64,000 nucleotides of DNA from Pictodentalium vernedei (Eukaryota > Mollusca > Scaphopoda > Dentaliida > Dentaliidae): positions 59,146,584-59,210,583 of the forward strand of contig CM062296.1 in assembly GCA_031216915.1 (NCBI GenBank). The letters are read 5' to 3'. Positions within the stretch are counted from its first letter, which is position 1. Each line of letters opens with the position of its first letter. The notes under the pieces were generated by a model. That model was not told the DNA's origin. It did no database searches and saw nothing but the letters and a program-made list of their open reading frames with translations. The translations under genes and the position numbers were made by a program. Positions 54,770 through 64,000 of this stretch are shown here, piece by piece.

Positions 54770-57560
54770 ATAATTCTCGAAGTTCAGTAAAAGTCTGGGG
54801 ACGTAAGAACCGATGTTATAAGTTGTCACTCATAGAGTAGAGTTACCACCCGAACACTCAAAGAATAGTGAAATTCAAAAATCACAATGGGATGTTGAGT
54901 ACCGGGTGGGGGAGATTGAGAGCTGTTTGACACACTGTCGGAAAGTGCTCTGTAACCCCCCCCCCCCCCCCCCTCCAACAGTGGTTTCTACAGCAATTCC
55001 ACATCAAATAACATTCTGCCGAGACCGATCATAGGCATTCAGTGCATTTGTATTATTCTCGAAGTTCAGTACATTTCTGGGCACCTAAGGACCGATCATA
55101 TAAATTGCCACTCATGGAGTGGAGTTACTACCCGAACAATCAATGAGTAGTAGAATTCAAGAATCAAGTTATAAATTGGGAGTACCGGATGGGGGCAGAA
55201 TTTGAGTTGTGTGACACATCGCTGAAAAGTGCTCTCCCCAGCATTGGTCCACACGACAGTTCAGCACCAAATAACATTTTGCTGAGGGCGATCAGAGGCA
55301 TCTAATATATTTGCAATATTCTCGAAGTACAGTAAATTTCTGGGCACCCCTGAACCGATGATATAAGTTATCACTCATGGAGTGGAGTTACCATCCGAAC
55401 AATCAAAGAATAATAAAATTCAAAAATCACACTAGGAATTGAAGTACCAGGTATGGGGCTAAATGTGGGTTTTGTGACTCGCTGTTGGAAAGTGTTCTGA
55501 GAGCTTCCTCCTACAGCGGTTCACACAGCAGTTTAACATTAAATAACATTCTGACGAGGGTGATCATGGGCATTCAGTACATTTGCCATATCTCGAAGTT
55601 CAGTAAATTTCTGGGCATCTGCGGGCCAATAATTTAGTTTATCACTCAAGGGGCGAAGTTACCACCCAGACAATTATAAAATAATTGAATTAAAAAAATC
55701 GCATTAGGATTTGGAGCACAGGGTGGAGGCAGAATGTGAGTTGTGTGAGTACTGGGTTGGGGCAGAAAATGAGTGATTGAAAGTGTTCGATAAGCTACCT
55801 CCTTCAGTGGCCCACACGACAGTTTAACTTCAGTTAGCAATCTACAGAGAGCGATCACGACCATCCAGTACACTGACAGTCTATTTAAAGTTTAGTAAAT
55901 CACTGACTACCTGAAAAGTGATGATATATTTTGTCACTCATTAAGCGCGGTTTCCACCCGAGCCGCCGAAGAATAGATGAATTAAAAAATAATTTTAATC
56001 ATTTGCCCCGCCTCTGCGTTTGATTGGTTGAAAGCATACAGTGTGAAAGTCGTCAAAATCGTATAAACCAAATCACGTCAAGATTTGGAATGTCTACACG
56101 TTCGCCCATCCGATCCAACTTTGAAGACTATGGAAGTCCCGCCCACTCAATCCAATTGTCACCGTGAGGGCGTGGCGGCAGACTGATAGATGGATAACAA
56201 GCTTGTAAACAAAGAGCAATGATCGATTTTTCATCGCCTCCAGTCAGCGAGAATATAATGATAATTTATCGGGAACAATTGAATTTAATAAAATATACCG
56301 AAGTGGGAGACGAATAAAAGATCATACACCCAAACATGATTTTGGGAGAACTTAAAAAAAATGTTTTTAATGATATTGTTACGTGATTTGATAAATATCT
56401 GTCGTCTGCGATCGAAAATCAGAACAACAAACAATTTGACAATGATTGACGTGACCTGTTTGTGGCACACTTTCCTGAGTTTGACTGTTGTCTTTTGCGA
56501 AAATTAAAAGTTTTTCGTTCACGTACACATAGTTTTTATATTTTAATATTACAGCCGGATTAAATTATAAGAAATAACTTGTTTTTCTTCGGTTTATGCG
56601 ATATAAACCGAAAATTTTCAGCACAAGCTTAATCATAACTCGCTACGCGAGTTATGAAGCTTGTGTTGAAATTTTTCGGTTTATATCGCATAAACCGAAG
56701 GAAAACACAACAGTTATTTCTTAAATAACAAATAAATTGGCGTATCGGGGGGGGGGGGGGGGAGTCGGGGGGGGGGGGGGGGGGCGGGGCGGAATATGAG
56801 GTGTTTGACCCACTATTGGAAAGGGCTCTGAAAGTTCTCTCCAATAGTGGTTCGCACAACATCAAGTAACATTTTGCTGAGAGCTGTCAAGGGAATCCAA
56901 TACATTGGCATTATTTTCGATGTTCAGTAAGATTCTTGGGACCTATGATGTATGATGCCACTCGAGGAGTAGAGTTGTCACCCGAACAATCATAGAATAA
57001 TAGAATTCAAAGATCACATTAAAATTTGGTTTACCGGGGGGTGAATGAGAGTTGGGCGACATACTGTTGGAATGTGCTCTGAAAGGTCCCTCCAACAGTG
57101 GTTCACACAACAAATCAAGTCCGGTATATCGGTAGTATTCAGGAAGTTAAGTAAAATTTCTGGGCATCTAAAAACCGGTGATATAAATTCTCAGTCATGG
57201 AGTGGAGTTACCTCCCAACAATCAAGGAGCCCCAATTATAAATATTTATATATATTTACCTTATTAAAGTTTCCCGTAAAGTCGGGGACGATTTATTTAA
57301 CAAAATCTTCTTTGCAACTTATGGTAGTTTACGGGGGAAAGAAATGACTGTTTCCTTGTTCTGGCTTAACACACAGCCAATGTACAACTAAGATTAAATT
57401 ATATTGTGCTTGTTCTGGCTTAACATACAGCCAATGTACAACTAAGATTAAATTATATTATGCTTACTAGTTTTGGGTGTTACGTATCAAAGTACCCGGT
57501 GATATAAATTCTCACTCACCGAGTGGAGTTATCACCCCCACAGACAAGGAACCCCGATTA
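54770..57560 (+). repeat. Satellite array, about 270-bp diverged unit, interrupted
   Basis: The block ttctcgaagttcagtaaatt tctgggcacct, then gatataagttatcactcat ggagtggagttacc, recurs at 54774, 55056, 55319, 55590 and about 55883 (spacings 282, 263, 271, about 293), and again, more diverged, at about 56914, 57137 and 57490. A foreign block at about 55990-56790 separates the two parts. C-run at 54956-54973. Confidence 0.82.
55990..56790. mobile_element. Hairpin-bearing block inside the satellite
   Basis: Not satellite sequence. Contains a long hairpin at about 56567-56726 (arms ttcggtttatgcgatataaa / tttatatcgcataaaccgaa, loop actcgctacgcgagt) and two G-runs at 56748-56782. No coding region recognised; ends uncertain. 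Confidence 0.55.
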
Positions 57561-57990
57561 TAAATATTTATATATATATATAGCTTATTAAGGTACCTGT
57601 AAAGTTGGGGACGATTTATTTAACAAAATCTTCTTTGCAACGTTTGGTAATTAAAAAAGGAAAGAAATAAGAACTGTTTCCTTGTTCTGGCTAAACACTC
57701 AGTCGATGTAGAACTAAGATTAAATTTTATCATATGACTCGTCCGTTTTGTTCACTTTAAAACATTTGATATTTTGTTTTCATATTAATCAGTGATAAAT
57801 AAATCCTGCCGTCAATTTCATTGGTCAATTTCAAAACTAGACAATTTGATTGGCTAAACAAAATACAACTGGGCCACATTTTCATAATTTGCATAATTAG
57901 AGTTGGCAGCTTTCAGTGGTCAATTTCAAAACTGGACAATTTGATTAGCTAAACAAAATACAACTGGGTCACATTTGCATAATTTCAGTA
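57230..57990 (+). repeat. Nested direct repeats (about 325, 54 and 96 bases)
   Basis: 57236-57415 and 57550-57735 share tataaatatttatatata, ggacgatttatttaacaaaa and tgtttccttgttctggct. Within the first, ttgttctggcttaaca through aagattaaattatatt is tandemly doubled (57355-57465). At 57822-57990 a 96-base unit starting tggtcaatttcaaaac occurs twice. No gene. Confidence 0.75.
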
Positions 57991-58040
57991 GGGAGAATTT
58001 ACGTTATGTGTCCTATTTGTGGAGGGTTATATTGTATTAA

Positions 58041-58283
58041 TCTTTTACCTAACGTAACGGCAAAAACCGTCTCGCGCAATACAAGAAAAACGCCATTAAT
58101 TTTTTTTTATATTTTCACTTTTTGCTTCCAAAACATAGGTTATGACCTCTCATTGGAACTAGCGTGTCGCGCTCGTACCAATGAGGGGCCATAGCCTATG
58201 TTTTGGAAGCAAAAAATGAAAATTTTTAGTTATACGAGGATGTTTTTTCCAAGTGCCGTCTGCAACTCAAGTTAGGTGATGGG
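58041..58283. mobile_element. Palindromic TTAA MITE, copy 4
   Basis: Flanked by TTAA at 58037-58040 and 58284-58287. Ends tcttttacctaac and gttaggtgatggg. Central palindrome attggaactagcgtgtcgcg ctcgtaccaat with ttccaaaacataggttatga arms. Confidence 0.75.
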
Positions 58284-58339
58284 TTAAAAAGTCATACTAA
58301 GTGGCTAATTTGTGAGTGTGTGTGTCATATGATAAATAG

Positions 58340-58472
58340 AATATGAAATGAGTGTTTCTCTCATACAATATTTATGAAACTCGTCCGAATTTTCCGTTTG
58401 GGCGAGCCTCTAAATTTTTTACCCTCGTTTCATAAATATTATATGAGAAAAACACCCATTCCATATCCTGTA
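58340..58472. repeat. Hairpin with ttcataaatatt stems
   Basis: atgaaatgagtgtttctctc / gagaaaaacacccattccat and atatttatgaaactcg / cgtttcataaatat pair across a loop containing ccgtttggg. Confidence 0.65.
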
Positions 58473-58505
58473 TATATTATGCTTACTAGTTTTTGGTGTT
58501 ACGTA

Positions 58506-59272
58506 TTACCATTTTAATTTTGAGACTAATTGGTCATACTCATTCTCGTTGGGAATGCGCTTAACAAAATTGGTTTTAAGCTTCACAAAAACCACACCAT
58601 CATAAGTCCATGTACTGTCAATCTTAGTATCTTTCAGTAGGCGTCGACATTTGGCGGCAATTCTTGAACGTGCGGCAGTTAAATGTTCGTTGATGAAGAC
58701 GTTTCGCATTGATGAGTCATTTCTTAGCAAACGCTTGTATCGATAGAAGCGGTCGCGAACTCTTTGGGTTGAAAACTTTACGAGCAATGTTCTTGGAGCA
58801 CTAGGACCGCCAGATGCACGCGATTGACGTTGAATATCGGCCCGAACCAGTGGGCCAGATCTATGGCTTCTTTCGATTTCATCCAACTTAAGTGATATCT
58901 TCATATAGCCAGACCAAGGACAAGTTTGTCAGTGTTTTCCCCAGGATTTTCAGGAATACCACATATACGCAACGAACAACGCATTCCATACTGCTTAAGA
59001 TCCTCAAGCCCTGTCTCCAGATCGTTAATTTGTTTATCTTTCTCACCTACTTTCCTCTCAAGGTGTGAAACTTTGTCAGTTAACTCATCGAAACGTGAAC
59101 TAATTATAGAGGAAAATAGAGGAAAACATACTTTCAAAACTCTTTTGGGCACCAGGATGCTGCATGGCGATAACAATGCACCACCAGACGCCATGATGTC
59201 AGTTTCTGTACCTGTACTGTGCCCAAGTGGTGAATCAAGACTACTGAACACAAACGACGAGCTGTGGTCCAC
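58506..59272 (-). pseudogene. ORF1-like protein of a non-LTR retrotransposon
   Basis: Two minus-strand frames, 58901-59272 and 58506-58904, meet with a small frameshift. The first contains a coiled-coil stretch (DELTDKVSHLERKVGEKDKQ, INDLETGLEDLKQYG) running into MRCSLRICGIPENPGENTDK; the second continues IERSHRSGPLV, PRTLLVKFSTQRVRDRFYRY, VFINEHLTAARSRIAAKCRR and WTYDGVVFVKL. Coiled coil then an RRM-like and C-terminal domain is the layout of L1-type ORF1 RNA-binding proteins. No RT partner lies next to it. Confidence 0.72.
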
Positions 59273-59302
59273 GCCCGTCCTTAACCTTCTTGATATCTAG
59301 AC

Positions 59303-59308
59303 AATGAC

Positions 59309-59367
<59 letters not shown>

Positions 59368-59480
59368 TTGGTGTTTAAGGTCATATACTAATGCATACTG
59401 GCTTATCATGACCGCGACAATTTTACGGGTGGAGGAAGCCGGAGTACCCGGTTGACAATCACTTAGAAAGGAACTATCGT
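59303..59480. repeat. (ATTT)n microsatellite with attached dispersed repeat
   Basis: About 60 bases of ATTT repeats (59308-59368) run into ggtgtttaaggtc and, further on, gggtggaggaagccggagta cccgg. The combination attt-repeat, ggtgttt..., ggtggaggaaaccggagta cccgg resembles, from memory, a repeat common in bivalve molluscs. It is the main taxonomic hint in the window. Confidence 0.55.
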
Positions 59481-59530
59481 CCAATACCCTTAGTTGCTTA
59501 TTTGTTTCTGTAATCTTTTAAATAATTTAA

Positions 59531-59771
59531 CCCTTTAACCAACGGAGACGATATCAAAATTTATTACTTTAAATATTACTTTTTAAATTTTTTAAAAAAA
59601 TTTCAACAAAACCATGTCAAGCGGCCCCTCATTGGAACGAGCTCGACGAGCGCGTTCCAAAGAGGGGTCACATGATATGGTTTAGTTGACATTTTTCGAA
59701 AAATAATATTTTTTCAGCTGCTGAATTTGCATATTACGCGGACGGATGCGAGCGATTCGGTGGGTAAAGGG
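59531..59771. mobile_element. Palindromic TTAA MITE, copy 5
   Basis: 241 bases between exact TTAA (59527-59530, 59772-59775). Ends CCCTTTAACCAACG and GGTGGGTAAAGGG. Central palindrome gcccctcattggaacgagct cgacgagcgcgttcc. Confidence 0.85.
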
Positions 59772-59885
59772 TTAAGATACTCAAGGCCATATGAGATATT
59801 TTAATTATAGATTAATTCAAAGATAGAAGTCAGGAACAACAGTTTCCAGGAGTTTTCACAAGACCTTCTCTACATGACTGTACAT

Positions 59886-60953
59886 TTAAGGAATGATCGT
59901 TTCTTTTTGTCTATTTCTTGAGTTATGAACCCCCAAAAAACAAAGTCCAAACTGTGTAAATGGGCGTAGCCCATTTACACAGTTTGGACTTTGTTTTACG
60001 CCCCCATTTACACAGTTTGGGACTTTGTTTTTTGGGGGTTCATAACTCAAGAAATAGACAAAAAGAAACGATCATTCCTTATAATTAAACGTTCGCGACC
60101 CAAATAAATAAATAGTGTTAGTCGTCCTCCACTTCAGCGAGCAAAGACTTAAAAACTAAAACTGGTAGACATATCATTTTTCTGGCATAAAAGAGGGCGC
60201 ATATTATTGAAATGCAGGTAGCAATTGACACACATTCCAAGTCAAATGCACTTATGTCATTAATTTTTTTATTGACCAATGAATTACGTAATGCAAAGAA
60301 AACGTCATAAGCCACGCCTCCCTCAAATTTCATTCAATTGTTCACTTCTCGTAAAAGTTACGTTCCGTGGTAGGTGGAAAGTAGGCCATCAGTATTACAT
60401 TGTGTTTTGGTTTTGACCGTTTCCCGAGAACTGAAAAACACAGTTTGTAAAAAGTGGAGTTAGATATAAAGCCAAATATTCTTCCTCAAATACAAAATCA
60501 TTTTGATTTCCAAAAATTTCATTCAAATTAGCAATGTCAAAATTGCCGTATTCGTCGTGACCAGCCATTGTTTACAATCGATTTGGGTAAAACGATGAAC
60601 GCAGACGATCACCCAGTGTGCGTAAAAATTGAAATGTCAAATAAATGCAGCCGTGAAGAAAAAGAAAAATTGACCCACCACGGTCATTTAAATAATTTTA
60701 TAAATAATTTCATGGTGATAAATTAGTAATATAAATTTATTTTTCTTTTTCACATTTAGAACGTGGCTAGTGTTCTAACTTCTATTGATTGGAACACCAT
60801 GTTGCCAACTCCGAAGACTGGTATTTTAGGGGCGTGGCTGGGGGCGGACCTAATTGTGTTTTTTTCGGTTCATTGAGTTATGAAAAGAAAAAACAGAATC
60901 GTGTGAGCCAATCCGTTTTATCTGAAAACCCCATGAACCGATATAAAGTTTAA
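59886..60953. mobile_element. 1 kb non-coding repeat with terminal hairpin, copy 2
   Basis: Collinear with 39350-40327: TTAAGGAATGATCG start, hairpin (expanded by a partial repeat of the stem at about 59994-60034), acgttcgcgacccaaataaa, and an end near aaagTTTAA. Copies differ by small indels, for example a 60-base segment at 60475-60535. Confidence 0.75.
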
Positions 60954-61340
60954 TTATGACTAAGTGAACAGATCACATCTGACAACTCCACATTGAGTGA
61001 GCACAACAACACAATTGTAACACAACAGAAACACAAAGAGACCGAGAGTTCAGTCAACCGTTTCCAGATCATCTTCTTTAATAACTTCTTTGATGGCTCG
61101 AAACTGAAACAACTTGTCACAGCCTGAAATACAAATTTACATTTTCCTCACAATCTTGGCTCCACACGTTCTGTCTTTCCAACCACAGAATACCTAGCAC
61201 TAAATACTTCAATTCTCGATTAAACCCTCATATCAACAAATCACTAAAATTTACATTTTTCCTCCTCCCGAAGAGAGAGTAAAAATTAAAGTCCAGCCAT
61301 TCAGGTCTGCGCAGTCTGATGAATAACATTGGTTAACTCG
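60954..61340. other. Non-coding, nothing recognised
   Basis: AT-rich sequence; a short ggttaact repeat occurs near 61331-61360. Confidence 0.3.
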
Positions 61341-61349
61341 ATTAACCTT

Positions 61350-62830
61350 GGTTAACTCCAATTACTTTAATGCTCAGTGGGTCACTTCCTTTGTTACGTT
61401 TATTCACCCCATTTCCAAAATACGTTCGAACTCGACCCCCCCCCCCCCCCCCAACCCTGTCATTCCTATCGTCCTAATAAGACTGCTATTTCACCCTCTC
61501 CGATTATCGTCTTTAATCTCATTTACTTTATTTCGCGCTTGTTGGTATTCTTCCTTTGCTACCGTGGCCTCGTTGCTTTCCTCCCCCTTAAGTTTTCTAC
61601 TTCTCCTGCATGCAGCACATTTAGCTTTTCTACCCCTTTATGGCCCTTTTCAGTTCTTTGTTCACGCTGTACCCAAGTTCCCGTGTTGGCACCGTAATCT
61701 TTCCCACACTTTCCTTCCTTGCCTCCACTAGGCTCGCAACTATGGCGTCGGCCATCTATTGGACACTGGCCGTCTTGTGTACGGTTGCAAGGTTTGGTTT
61801 AAATTTTTCTTCGAACTCCGCCCACTCAGCAATCTTTTTGAGTTCCCAAATCTCCTTGAAGCTTCCTTTGCTTTTACTAGGTTTTTTGGCCCTGATCGTC
61901 ACTGTAATCAAGTTGTGATCACTATCCACCTCCATTTTACCCTCATCATCCACTTCTACCCCTATCACCCCTCGATAAATTAATATCTGTGAGAATGCAG
62001 TCGATTTTTAATTTTGCTTCGTTTCTCTCCCAGGTCCATTTCCCCTTACACCTCGCGTCCCTGTTCAGAATCTTCAGACCGAGCTCATTTGTAAAGTTCA
62101 ACAGCTTCCTTCCATTCCTGGTGACTTTCTTGTCTCCACCCTCTATGCCTTCTTCCTTATCACCTATGTGTCCATTAAAGTCTCCCATCAGAATTAAACC
62201 GAGCCTCCCTGTTTTCTAGTTCTGTGATACTGGACCTTAGTGTTGAGTATATTGAGTCATTCCCCGCGGATTTCCTTCCCTCCACCCCACAGTACACAAT
62301 CCCAAGGGCAATACTTTTGTTTCTTAGACTGATCTTTACCCATGCAATTTCCTTCAATACCTCATCCGAGGCGCTGACATCTTCCAGATCTGTGATTAAC
62401 GACGGATTTAAATCCTCTTTGATGTACATGCCTACCTCTCCCTTCTTTTCTGGTCTTCCGTTCTCCCTTCACCTATCCACACACACCCCCTTACTTGCTC
62501 TACCCGTTCCTCGTGTCTTACCCACGACTCACTTAAGCCCATGGCATCAAGGTCCTCTACCTAGATCAATGTAGCAATTTCACTTACTTTCCGGGGAGAC
62601 CCTGAATGTTGCTATAACGCACTTTCAGGATACCGAGATTCATTGGCTTCCACCTACTGGTCCCATTGTTTTCTGGCGCTAGCCTTGGTAAACTTATTCT
62701 GTCCCACTCGCTCTTGTTTACCACGCCTGTATACTTTCCTCTGGCCTCCCACCCCGCTCCTCTCTAAAAAGGCTCCACTACCCGCAGAATTTTATCCCTC
62801 AATATCCGTTTTCCCATCCTGCTAAGATGC
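61350..62830 (-). pseudogene. Element G, APE endonuclease region of a non-LTR retrotransposon
   Basis: Minus-strand frames: VRYSNIQGLPGK (about 62600), GEVGMYIKEDLNPSLITD with IAWVKISLRNKSIALGIVYC (62175-62429), MGDFNGHIGDKEEGIEGGDK with GRKLLNFTNELGLKILNR and KGKWTWERNEAKLKIDCILT (61946-62188), and VDSDHNLITVTIRAKK (61756-61968). GDFN and SDHN are the catalytic Asp/Asn and Asp/His of APE-type nucleases. Similarity fades toward 61350 and the RT is missing. C-run at 61438-61452. Confidence 0.82.
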
Positions 62831-63510
62831 ATTGGGTGACTTGAAAATGTCAGTTATATTTGAATTTATGCCAAGATGTCATCAATTGTGAATTATCTTA
62901 GTTATGATTTTAAAAAATAGAACCCTTTTTTCAAAACATATCGAGCTTTTTCCCAACATGGTCCAAGTGAGGGAGCTGATAGTAAAATACACATTAGAGA
63001 TCTCGAACCTAGACGTTGGGGTATATCAGGGTAAAAAAATGGGAGATGGTAACCTTAATTGGCGAGAGAAGGTCAAATCAAAGAGGTCTTTGGGTGGCCT
63101 GCGTGACAAAGAGAAGCTTGGTTTTGAAGAGTACCTTGATGGCACATTTGGGGAGGAGGGGGGGGGGTACTGTTGTTCAAGCTGAGGTCGTGGACCCCGG
63201 AGCTGAGGGGAGAAATTGGGAAAAACAGTGGAAAGGAGTTTCAGATGTGTAGTTTGGGCGTGATGGAAACACTGGAACACTTTCTTCGAGAATGCCCAAA
63301 ATACCAGTCTAAAAGAAAAACATTCACTGGGAGCATTATGGGGAAGTGGGAGAGAATGAAGGACATGTGGTTAGTGAGAGACTCAAAAGGGATGGTTGAT
63401 ACGCTAATCGGTGAGATTGGGAAAAATTTGGCAAGGAATGTCATCAAACAGTTCGTCTCCGAGACTCCGAGTGTTGGGAGGAGAGAAGAAGGGTGGGAAT
63501 AGGGAGGTAG
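62831..63510 (+). pseudogene. Non-LTR retrotransposon C-terminal fragment
   Basis: Plus-strand frames 62904-63185 and 63173-63502. The second carries CSLGVMETLEHFLRECPKYQ, the Cys/His knuckle (C...ETxEHfL..C) that follows the RT in many non-LTR elements, preceded by FKLRSWTPELRGE. A G-run at about 63159-63167 lies where the frame changes. Orientation opposite to element G, so a separate or inverted fragment. Confidence 0.65.
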
Positions 63511-63612
63511 TTGGTGGTACACGGGTAATCAAGGCCTTCTCATCCGAGAACCGCGACAAATCAGCGGCCAGCCAAAGTGTTATTATTATTTTTATGCAGT
63601 TATATAAGTTAC
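63511..63612. other. Short spacer with a dispersed block
   Basis: Contains accgcgacaaatcagcggcc, also at about 23871-23890. Confidence 0.4.
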
Positions 63613-64000
63613 AGTAGGTGTGGATCCAACAGAAATCTGCAAGCTTATACGAGGTTGCTTCCACCAGTAAAACATTTGAACATAAAACAGCCGATATGAC
63701 AGGTACGCATACAATCAAAGTCTCCGTCCAAACTCTAAAATGGTGAATTTATCATTACACTTTCAAAGTATATTTACGATTTGATAGTAGGTTAGGTACA
63801 GAGGAAAATAAGTTATATTTGTATATGATGAACAGTGAAAAGAAGAACAAAATGTAGAAAAATGGAAGAAAAGACTTACTGATTATAATGGGTATAAATA
63901 GGCGCACGTTGATGAACCACCTCCATACTATATTTCGTGTCAATTGAGGTGCCTGTACAATTTTCGCTTTTTACGATAGTTCATCTTTGGTAAATGACTT
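63613..64000 (+). repeat. Dispersed repeat, right copy (pair with 1206-1560)
   Basis: Direct repeat of the left copy, including gtgtggatcc, tgaaccacctccatactata and ttcatctttggtaaatgact at the window end, with about 60 additional bases near 63767-63825. It continues beyond the window. Confidence 0.75.

Noticed and set aside
56629..56865. Frame with a proline run at 56.6-56.9 kb.
   Set aside because: Translation of two G-runs and a hairpin; no gene.
39541..60333. A 71-codon minus-strand frame present in both 1 kb repeat copies (39541-39756 and 60118-60333), apparently conserved.
   Set aside because: Of the base differences inside the frame, I count about seven that change the residue and only one that does not. 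That is not selection for protein; the similarity is simply the repeat's age.

Overview
This is repeat-dense, AT-rich animal genomic DNA in which I find no convincing host gene, rRNA or tRNA. Almost every coding stretch belongs to a transposable element and nearly all are broken. The mix is metazoan: CR1/Jockey-group retrotransposons (one with a 2A peptide motif), a Penelope-like element with a GIY-YIG nuclease, Tc1/mariner, a hAT-type MITE, TTAA-inserting elements and a Polinton-like element. An (ATTT)n-linked repeat near 59.3-59.5 kb resembles one I associate with bivalve molluscs, so a mollusc or other lophotrochozoan is a guess, not a demonstration.

Layout. 0-2.1 kb: short repeats, including one that recurs at the right end of the window. 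2.1-8.05 kb: CR1-like element A, split by a TA-flanked MITE that is itself split by a 3.1 kb TTAA element. 8.1-9.65 kb: a SINE-like copy, a GA microsatellite and the 3' end of retrotransposon D. 9.66-19.99 kb: the most interesting object, a 10.3 kb Polinton-like element with a 6-bp target duplication, 5'-AG termini and about 3.27 kb terminal inverted repeats. Its only recognisable gene is a protein-primed-type DNA polymerase B with N-terminal zinc fingers, an OTU-like segment and a Vsr-like nuclease segment. Each arm carries the catalytic half of the polymerase; the single N-terminal half lies in the centre. It interrupts D, whose reading frame resumes exactly across the target site.

20.0-21.7 kb: rest of D. 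21.8-25.2 kb: SINE-like copies, MITEs and hairpins. 25.2-29.06 kb: retrotransposon E with a modular repeated 3' region. 29.08-30.3 kb: half a MITE and a hAT-like MITE. 30.8-37.2 kb: CR1-like element B with the 2A motif, interrupted by a Tc1/mariner element and a hairpin-bearing insertion. 38.76-40.9 kb: a SINE-like copy and the Penelope-like element, itself interrupted by a 1 kb repeat whose second copy is at 59.9 kb. 43.3-45.8 kb: two Tc1-type elements and a MITE. 45.86-46.3 kb: an RT fragment. 47.1-50.85 kb: CR1-like element C with two MITEs in it. 51-58.5 kb: hairpins and two satellite arrays (128 bp and about 270 bp units). 58.5-59.3 kb: an ORF1-like retrotransposon protein. 61.3-63.5 kb: endonuclease and C-terminal fragments of other non-LTR elements.

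The genes do not form a pathway. What they record is a nesting order of insertions, and several host reading frames join exactly across target duplications, which makes the element boundaries unusually secure.
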